A DNA stretch of 11,522 nucleotides from Rhodoferax sp. UBA6134 (GTDB taxonomy: Bacteria > Pseudomonadota > Gammaproteobacteria > Burkholderiales > Burkholderiaceae_C), in the NCBI GenBank assembly GCA_002422455.1, contig DIVK01000024.1:1-11522 (forward strand), read 5' to 3'. Position 1 is the first letter of the stretch; each line of letters opens with the position of its first letter. Positions 6,868 to 11,522 of the stretch are shown here, piece by piece. The position numbers and the translations under genes are program-made. Below the pieces are notes generated by a model that had not been told where the DNA came from, made no database searches, and saw only the letters and a list, made by a program, of their open reading frames with translations.

Positions 6868-6873
6868 CTCTCC
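6868..6873 (-). promoter_or_regulatory. Ribosome binding site deciding the Tim44-like start
   Basis: GGAGAG on the minus strand ends 3 nt before the ATG at 6864-6862. It lies inside the longer reading frame that would start at 6879, so it supports the shorter protein with its signal peptide at the very N terminus. Confidence 0.7.
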
Positions 6874-6895
6874 AGTCATTTTTTCAATTGAATGA

Positions 6896-6918
6896 TGCTT
6901 GTTTTAAAAACCACAAGC
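6896..6918 (-). repeat. Short inverted repeat after ubiE
   Basis: GCTTGT and ACAAGC (6-bp arms, minus strand 6918-6913 and 6901-6896) flank an 11-nt A/T-rich spacer, starting 1 bp after the ubiE stop. No U-tract follows. The same gap holds a 10-bp palindrome TTCAATTGAA at 6882-6891. Either may be a 3'-end or protein-binding structure, but neither has other support. Confidence 0.25.
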
Positions 6919-6919
6919 T

Positions 6920-7651
6920 TCAGCACCTGATTCCAACATGCAAGGCTACCAGCCCGCCCGTGAGGTTGTGGTAATCCACATGAGAAAAACCATTATTTTT
7001 CATGAGGGCTTTGAGCTCCTCCTGTCCCGGGTGCATGCGAATCGACTCGGCGAGGTAACGGTAGCTGGCATCGTCGCCCGCCACCAGCCGACCCAGCTTG
7101 GGCAGAACCTTGAAGGAATACCAGTCGTACACTTTTTCCAGTGGCGGCGCCACCTTGGAAAACTCCAGCACCAGCAACTTGCCGCCCGGCCTGAGCACCC
7201 GGTTCATCTCGGCCAGCGCCACGTCCTTGTGCGTCATGTTGCGCAGGCCGAAAGCCACGCTCACCACGTCGAAATGATGGTCGGGAAAAGGCAGTTTTTC
7301 AGCGTCGCACACCAGCGTCGGCAGCACCACGCCCGCATCCAGCAGGCGATTGCGCCCGGTGCGCAGCATGGCTTCATTGATGTCGCTATGCACCACGCGC
7401 CCGCTTTTGCCTACTTTTTTGGAGAACGCCAGCGCCAGGTCGCCAGTGCCGCCGGCAATGTCGAGCACCTGGTAGCCTTCGCGGACATCGGCCACCAGCA
7501 CGGTGAACGCCTTCCAGGCACGGTGCAGCCCCATCGACATCAGGTCGTTCATCAGGTCGTATTTGGGTGCGACGGAATCAAACACGCCGCGCACGTGTTT
7601 TGCCTTTTCGCCCTCATCCACCGATTGATAACCAAAATGTGTTGTTGTCAT
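6920..7651 (-). CDS. ubiE: Ubiquinone/menaquinone biosynthesis C-methyltransferase UbiE
   Basis: 243 residues, close to E. coli UbiE (251). It transfers a methyl group from S-adenosylmethionine to the benzoquinol ring in ubiquinone synthesis (and to demethylmenaquinol where menaquinone is made). HFGYQSV at the N terminus, KYDLMNDLMSMGLHRAWK (30-47), SAM motif I VLDIAGGTGD (62-71), the acidic residue of SDINEAML (89-96), FGLRNMTHKD (134-143), LRPGGKLLVLEFSK (153-166) and YRYLAESIRMHP (198-209) are all diagnostic. The C terminus NLTGGLVALHVGIRC ends differently from E. coli's RGYKF. GAGGA (7664-7660) is 8 nt before the ATG. The gene starts 13 bp after the DUF971 stop, so the two are surely co-transcribed. 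Confidence 0.97.
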   Translation of the reverse strand: MTTTHFGYQSVDEGEKAKHVRGVFDSVAPKYDLMNDLMSMGLHRAWKAFTVLVADVREGYQVLDIAGGTGDLALAFSKKVGKSGRVVHSDINEAMLRTGRNRLLDAGVVLPTLVCDAEKLPFPDHHFDVVSVAFGLRNMTHKDVALAEMNRVLRPGGKLLVLEFSKVAPPLEKVYDWYSFKVLPKLGRLVAGDDASYRYLAESIRMHPGQEELKALMKNNGFSHVDYHNLTGGLVALHVGIRC

Positions 7652-7664
7652 GACTCGAATCCTC

Positions 7665-8078
7665 TTAATGACTGTCGCAGCCGTGTCCGGCCTTCACGGG
7701 CATGGGAGCGTCGCGCTCGACCCCGGCGGCGGCCAGGCGGGCGGTGTAGTCCGCCCACAGCTGCTCCTGCTGCGAACCCAAAAAATAAAGATAGTCCCAG
7801 GAATAGATGCCGGAGTTGTGTCCATCGGAAAACGCAGGCTGCACCGCATAATTGCCGACCGGCTCCAGCCCGACCAGGGTCACGTCCCGCTTGCCGGTCT
7901 GCAGTACTTCCTGGCCCGGCCCATGTCCCTGCACTTCGGCCGAGGGCGAGTACACGCGCATCAGCTCAAACGGAATGCGGAACCCTGCGCCATCCGAAAA
8001 ACCGATCTCCAGCACCCTGGACTGGCTGTGCGCCGTGATTGCCTGCGGTGTCGGCGCACCTGATTTCAAACCTGCCAT
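7665..8078 (-). CDS. DUF971 protein (gamma-butyrobetaine hydroxylase-like N-terminal domain)
   Basis: 137 residues from the ATG at 8078. An in-frame GTG at 8087 would add three residues, but it lies inside AGGTGG (8089-8084), which is a well-placed ribosome binding site for the ATG. One small domain fills most of the protein (PF06155): RVLEIGFSDG (21-30), FRIPFELMRVYSPSAEVQGHG (33-53), and the signature PAFSDGHNSGIYSWDYL (81-97). In eukaryotes this domain is the N-terminal part of gamma-butyrobetaine hydroxylase; the stand-alone bacterial protein has no proven function and is often found near Fe-S or quinone genes. The last residues, GHGCDSH, form a small Cys/His tail that could bind metal. 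It lies 28 bp after the HIT gene and 13 bp before ubiE. Confidence 0.9.
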   Translation of the reverse strand: MAGLKSGAPTPQAITAHSQSRVLEIGFSDGAGFRIPFELMRVYSPSAEVQGHGPGQEVLQTGKRDVTLVGLEPVGNYAVQPAFSDGHNSGIYSWDYLYFLGSQQEQLWADYTARLAAAGVERDAPMPVKAGHGCDSH

Positions 8079-8083
8079 GAAGA

Positions 8084-8089
8084 CCACCT
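8084..8089 (-). promoter_or_regulatory. Ribosome binding site deciding the DUF971 start
   Basis: AGGTGG on the minus strand ends 5 nt before the ATG at 8078-8076. The alternative GTG start (8087-8085) is part of this motif itself and has no comparable site upstream, so the ATG is preferred. Confidence 0.65.
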
Positions 8090-8106
8090 GCTAAAAATTA
8101 AAGGCA

Positions 8107-8550
8107 TCACACCGCCAGCGGCAACTCGGCCAGCTCGCGCCGGATCGCATGCTCTACCGCCTCCAGGCGGGTCCGAATGCTGGCCAGCGCCATGGCGTCG
8201 GGCGTCCGCAGCGGCTGGCCCCAGACCGGCGCCGGAAAGTGGCTGTCCCAATCAAAACGGGCAATCACGTGCCAATGCAAGTGCGGCACCACATTGCCCA
8301 GGGCCGCCAGATTGATCTTGGCCGGCTGCAGGTGCTCGCGCAAGGCCAGCTCCACCACGTTGACCGCCGCCATGCACAAGGTCCGATCCGCCAGACAGAG
8401 GTCCGAGAACTCGGCCACGTGCGCGTTCCAGACCACCCGGTAGAAGGCTGGAAAACCCTCCTCCTGCGCCCGGATGACCCGAAATCCCCCCCCCTGAAAC
8501 ACCAGCGCACCACCGGGAGTGGTACACAAGGAGCAAGTCGTTGGCATCAT
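8107..8550 (-). CDS. HIT-family nucleotide hydrolase/transferase
   Basis: 147 residues. HIT proteins act on the alpha-phosphate of nucleotide conjugates such as Ap4A or AMP-amides. The catalytic histidine triad is clear at His90, His92 and His94 (PHLHWHVIARF), preceded by KINLAALGN (78-86), which is also conserved. Cys6 and Cys9 (CSLC) could form half of the zinc site seen in many HIT proteins. WNAHVAEFSDL (41-51) matches the betaproteobacterial members I recall. ATG ATG at 8550-8545 gives two possible starts. The preceding oxidoreductase stop is only 3 bp away, and its TGAGGG doubles as the ribosome binding site. A run of nine G (8494-8486) lies in codons 19-22, in frame. The substrate is unknown. 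Confidence 0.93.
   Translation of the reverse strand: MMPTTCSLCTTPGGALVFQGGGFRVIRAQEEGFPAFYRVVWNAHVAEFSDLCLADRTLCMAAVNVVELALREHLQPAKINLAALGNVVPHLHWHVIARFDWDSHFPAPVWGQPLRTPDAMALASIRTRLEAVEHAIRRELAELPLAV
8486..8494 (-). repeat. Nine-G homopolymer inside the HIT coding sequence
   Basis: Nine uninterrupted G on the coding strand encode the Gln-Gly-Gly-Gly stretch near residues 19-22 of the HIT protein. Loss or gain of one base would shift the frame before the catalytic histidines. It is the longest homopolymer I notice in the window. Confidence 0.95.
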
Positions 8551-8553
8551 CCC

Positions 8554-11522
8554 TCAGACCAGCACCCGCTCAATGCCGCCATCGTTGGCACGTTTCACGT
8601 AGTCAGGCATCCACTGCTCACCCAGAATCTGGTTCGCCATCTCGACCACGATGTAGTCCGCCTCCAGCAAGCCATTTTGCAGGTCGTCGCCGAAACGGCT
8701 CAAGCCCTGCAGGCAGGCCGGGCAGGAGGTCAATATCTTGACGTTTTCCTTCGGCCCCAGGCCGCCCTTTTCGCGCAACTGAACCTCGCCCTTGCGAATC
8801 TCTTCTTCCTTGCGAAAACGCACCTGGGTCGAGACGTCCGGCCGGTTGAGCGCGAGCGTACCAGACTCGCCGCAGCAACGCTCGGACTGGATCACCTTGT
8901 CGCCCAGCAGGGCCTTGACGGTCTTGATCGGCTCCTGCAGCTTCATCGGGCTGTGGCAGGGGTCGTGGAACAGGAACGAGCCTGCGTTTTTCAGGGTGAC
9001 GCCCTTCTCCAGCAGGTACTCATGGATGTCGATGATGCGGCTGCCGGGGAAAATCTTGTCGAACTCATAGCCCTGCAACTGGTCATAACAGGTGCCGCAG
9101 CTCACCACCACCGTCTTGATGTCCAGATAGTTCAGGGTGTTGGCCACCCGGTGAAACAGCACCCGGTTGTCGGTGATCATTTTCTCGGCCTTGTCAAACT
9201 GGCCCGAGCCGCGCTGCGGGTAACCGCAGCACAGGTAGCCCGGCGGCAAGACGGTTTGCACACCCGCATGCCACAGCATGGCCTGCGTCGCCAGCCCTAC
9301 CTGACTGAACAGGCGCTCCGAGCCGCAACCTGGAAAGTAGAACACCGCCTCGGTCTCGGCCGTGGTGGCTTGCGGGTCCCGGATGATCGGCACGTAGTCC
9401 TTGTCCTCGATGTCCAGCAAGGCGCGCGCCGTCTTCTTGGGCAGCCCACCGGGCAGCTTCTTGTTCACGAAGTGAATGATCTGCTCCTTGATGGGCGCGG
9501 CGCCCAGCGTGGCCGGCGGCGCCTTGGTCTGCCTGCGGGCGATGACCTTGAGCACGTCATGCGCCATGCGCTGCGCCTTCATGGCCACGTTGACCATGGC
9601 CGAGCGTGCAAACTTGATGGTCTCGGGGTTGGTGGCGTTGAGCATGAACATGGCCGCCGCCCCCGCCGGGCGGAAGCTCTTCTGGCCCATCTTGCGCAGC
9701 AGGTTGCGCATGTTCATGGAAACGTCGCCAAAATCGATGTCCACCGGACAAGGCGACAGGCACTTGTGACAGACCGTGCAGTGGTCGGCCACGTCCTCGA
9801 ACTCCTGCCAGTGACGGATCGAGATGCCGCGCCGTGTCTGCTCTTCGTACAGGAAGGCCTCCACCAGCAGCGAGGTGGCCAGAATCTTGTTGCGCGGGCT
9901 GTACAGCAGGTTGGCGCGCGGCACGTGGGTGGAGCACACCGGCTTGCACTTGCCGCAGCGCAGGCAGTCTTTCACGCTGTCGGCAATGGCGCCAATGTCG
10001 CTTTGCTGCATGATCAGCGATTCATGCCCCATCAAGCCGAAGCTGGGGGTGTAGGCGTTGGTCAGATCGGCCCGCAAGCCAATATGGCCCCGCTCGGGAG
10101 GCTCATTGTTTCGCAGCAACTTGCCTTTGTTGAAGCGCCCTTCAGGGTCAATCCTGGCCTTGTATTCGGTGAAAGGCCGCAGCTCTTCGTCGCTCAAAAA
10201 CTCCAGCTTGGTAATGCCGATGCCGTGCTCGCCCGAGATCACGCCATTGAGCGAACGCGCCAGCGCCATGATGCGCTTGACCGCGCCGTGCGCCGCCTGC
10301 AGCATTTCATAGTCGTCGCTGTTGACCGGCAGGTTGGTATGCACATTGCCATCGCCCGCATGCATGTGCAGGGCCGCCCAGACGCGGCCTTTGAGCACGC
10401 GCTCCTGGAGGGCCTGGCACTCGGCCAGCATCGCTTCAAACGCACGACCGGTGAAGATGGCCTGCAGTGGACCCCGTATCTGCGTTTTCCAACTGGCACG
10501 CAGCGAGTGGTCCTGCAACTGCGGGAACAGTGTGTCCACGTCCTGCAGCCAGCCCTGCCACTGCGTGCGCACCTCGCGCACCAGCGCCAGCGCCTGTGCC
10601 ACGCGATCTTCCAACAGCTCAGCCGAGGGGGTTTCATCGGCATCGACCCTCCTGCTGATGTCATGCAGATGAGGCAGGTTGTCCGCGCTGAAGAAAGACT
10701 CCAGCTCGTTGCACAGCTTGATCTTGTTGCGCAGACTCAATTCAATATTGATGCGCTCAATACCGTCGGTGTATTCCGCCATGCGCGGCAACGGAATGAC
10801 CACGTCTTCATTGATCTTGAAGGCGTTGGTGTGCTTCGAAATGGCAGCGGTGCGTTTGCGGTCCAGCCAGAATTTCTTGCGCGCTTCCGGGCTGACGGCC
10901 ACAAAGCCCTCGCCACTGCGCGAATTGGCAATGCGCACCACCTCCGAAGCGGCACGGGCCACGGCGTCGGCGTCGTCACCGGCAATGTCGCCAAACAGCG
11001 CCATCTTCGGGCTTCCGCCGCGTTTGGACTTGGTGGCGTAACCCACGGCCTTGAGGTAGCGGTCGTCCAGGTGCTCCAGCCCGGCCAGCACCACACCCGA
11101 GCGTTTTTGCTCGACAAACATGAACTCAACGATCTCCACAATGCTGGGCACGGCATCCTTGGCATTGCCAAAAAACTCCAGGCACACGGTGCGCGTGTGC
11201 ACCGGCAGGCGGTGCACCACCCAGCGGGCGCTGGTGATCAGGCCGTCACAGCCTTCCTTCTGGATGCCCGGCAGGCCGCTCAGGAACTTGTCAGTCACGT
11301 CCTTGCCCAGGCCCTCCTTGCGAAAGGTCCTGCCGGGAATGTCCAGGCGCTCGGTGCGCAAAGGGGTCTTGCCGTCGGCCTTGAAATACTTCAGCTCGAA
11401 ACTGGCAACTTCAGCATCGTGGATCTTGCCCAGGTTGTGGTTGAGACGCGTCACCTCCAGCCATTCGGCTTGCGGCGTCACCATGCGCCAGCTCGCCAGG
11501 TTGTCCAGCGCCGTGCCCCACA
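8554..11522 (-). CDS. Large FAD-linked/4Fe-4S oxidoreductase, D-2-hydroxyacid dehydrogenase type (3' part)
   Basis: The frame is open to the right edge, so the N terminus lies outside; 988 residues are visible. Numbering here is from the in-frame Met at 11484, which is internal. First comes the end of a PCMH-type FAD-binding domain (GTALDNLASWRM before Met1; KEGCDGLITSARW near 100). The FAD-oxidase C-terminal domain then holds HAGDGNVH (about 374-381) and SGEHGIG (about 417-423), the His/His/Glu metal-site pattern of D-2-hydroxyglutarate and D-lactate dehydrogenases. Two CxxCxxCxxxC clusters (about 505-515 and 567-577) bind 4Fe-4S. Two CCG domains follow (FPGC, CCGYPQ, CGTC; then HDPC, CCGESG, CPAC). 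This resembles a fused GlcD-GlcF or YdiJ-type enzyme passing electrons from a 2-hydroxyacid towards quinone. The stop is 3 bp before the HIT gene. Substrate unknown. Confidence 0.93.
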   Translation of the reverse strand, partial: WGTALDNLASWRMVTPQAEWLEVTRLNHNLGKIHDAEVASFELKYFKADGKTPLRTERLDIPGRTFRKEGLGKDVTDKFLSGLPGIQKEGCDGLITSARWVVHRLPVHTRTVCLEFFGNAKDAVPSIVEIVEFMFVEQKRSGVVLAGLEHLDDRYLKAVGYATKSKRGGSPKMALFGDIAGDDADAVARAASEVVRIANSRSGEGFVAVSPEARKKFWLDRKRTAAISKHTNAFKINEDVVIPLPRMAEYTDGIERINIELSLRNKIKLCNELESFFSADNLPHLHDISRRVDADETPSAELLEDRVAQALALVREVRTQWQGWLQDVDTLFPQLQDHSLRASWKTQIRGPLQAIFTGRAFEAMLAECQALQERVLKGRVWAALHMHAGDGNVHTNLPVNSDDYEMLQAAHGAVKRIMALARSLNGVISGEHGIGITKLEFLSDEELRPFTEYKARIDPEGRFNKGKLLRNNEPPERGHIGLRADLTNAYTPSFGLMGHESLIMQQSDIGAIADSVKDCLRCGKCKPVCSTHVPRANLLYSPRNKILATSLLVEAFLYEEQTRRGISIRHWQEFEDVADHCTVCHKCLSPCPVDIDFGDVSMNMRNLLRKMGQKSFRPAGAAAMFMLNATNPETIKFARSAMVNVAMKAQRMAHDVLKVIARRQTKAPPATLGAAPIKEQIIHFVNKKLPGGLPKKTARALLDIEDKDYVPIIRDPQATTAETEAVFYFPGCGSERLFSQVGLATQAMLWHAGVQTVLPPGYLCCGYPQRGSGQFDKAEKMITDNRVLFHRVANTLNYLDIKTVVVSCGTCYDQLQGYEFDKIFPGSRIIDIHEYLLEKGVTLKNAGSFLFHDPCHSPMKLQEPIKTVKALLGDKVIQSERCCGESGTLALNRPDVSTQVRFRKEEEIRKGEVQLREKGGLGPKENVKILTSCPACLQGLSRFGDDLQNGLLEADYIVVEMANQILGEQWMPDYVKRANDGGIERVLV

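Noticed and set aside
6938..8038. 366-codon plus-strand frame across ubiE and the DUF971 gene
   Set aside because: Same reasoning: it is antisense to confident genes, and its C-terminal part is Arg/Pro/Ala low-complexity translation.
1..11522. Mobile elements, CRISPR arrays, tRNA/rRNA genes, toxin-antitoxin or defence genes
   Set aside because: None was found. All space is taken by co-directional housekeeping or conserved hypothetical genes with short gaps, with no direct repeats, integrase or transposase.

Overview
The window is ordinary, dense core chromosome of a GC-rich proteobacterium. The gene content and protein sequences look betaproteobacterial (Burkholderiales, most like Comamonadaceae such as Rhodoferax or Polaromonas; this is from memory of the protein families, not a search). 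All twelve genes I can support lie on the minus strand, so transcription runs from high to low coordinates. No intergenic gap exceeds 82 bp. I see no RNA genes, insertion sequences, prophage, CRISPR array or plasmid features.

In transcription order, the upstream block (11522 to 8107) holds the 3' part of a very large flavin/iron-sulfur oxidoreductase (D-2-hydroxyacid dehydrogenase type, fused to two 4Fe-4S motifs and two CCG domains) and a HIT-family hydrolase with an unbroken 9-G tract near its start. The middle block (8078 to 3743) is a ubiquinone locus: a DUF971 protein, ubiE, a secreted or membrane Tim44-like protein, ubiJ and ubiB. E. coli has ubiE-ubiJ-ubiB in the same order. Here a Tim44-like gene sits between ubiE and ubiJ, and a DUF971 gene sits just ahead of ubiE.

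A good TATAAT box after ubiB (3698-3703) probably starts a new transcription unit: an FmdB-type zinc ribbon protein, a two-helix DUF502 membrane protein and aspS. The AspRS carries His32 and Gly83, the residues associated with non-discriminating enzymes, which predicts that Asn-tRNA(Asn) is made by transamidation. A rho-independent terminator follows aspS. Its U-tract ends one base before the start codon of nudB (folate pathway Nudix hydrolase), which is followed after 4 bp by the 5' part of an endonuclease/exonuclease/phosphatase-family gene running off the left edge.

No clearly novel system is present. The best leads are the aspS-nudB junction, the poly-G tract in the HIT gene, and the two poorly characterised genes (DUF971, Tim44-like) embedded in the ubiquinone locus next to a probable quinone-linked dehydrogenase.
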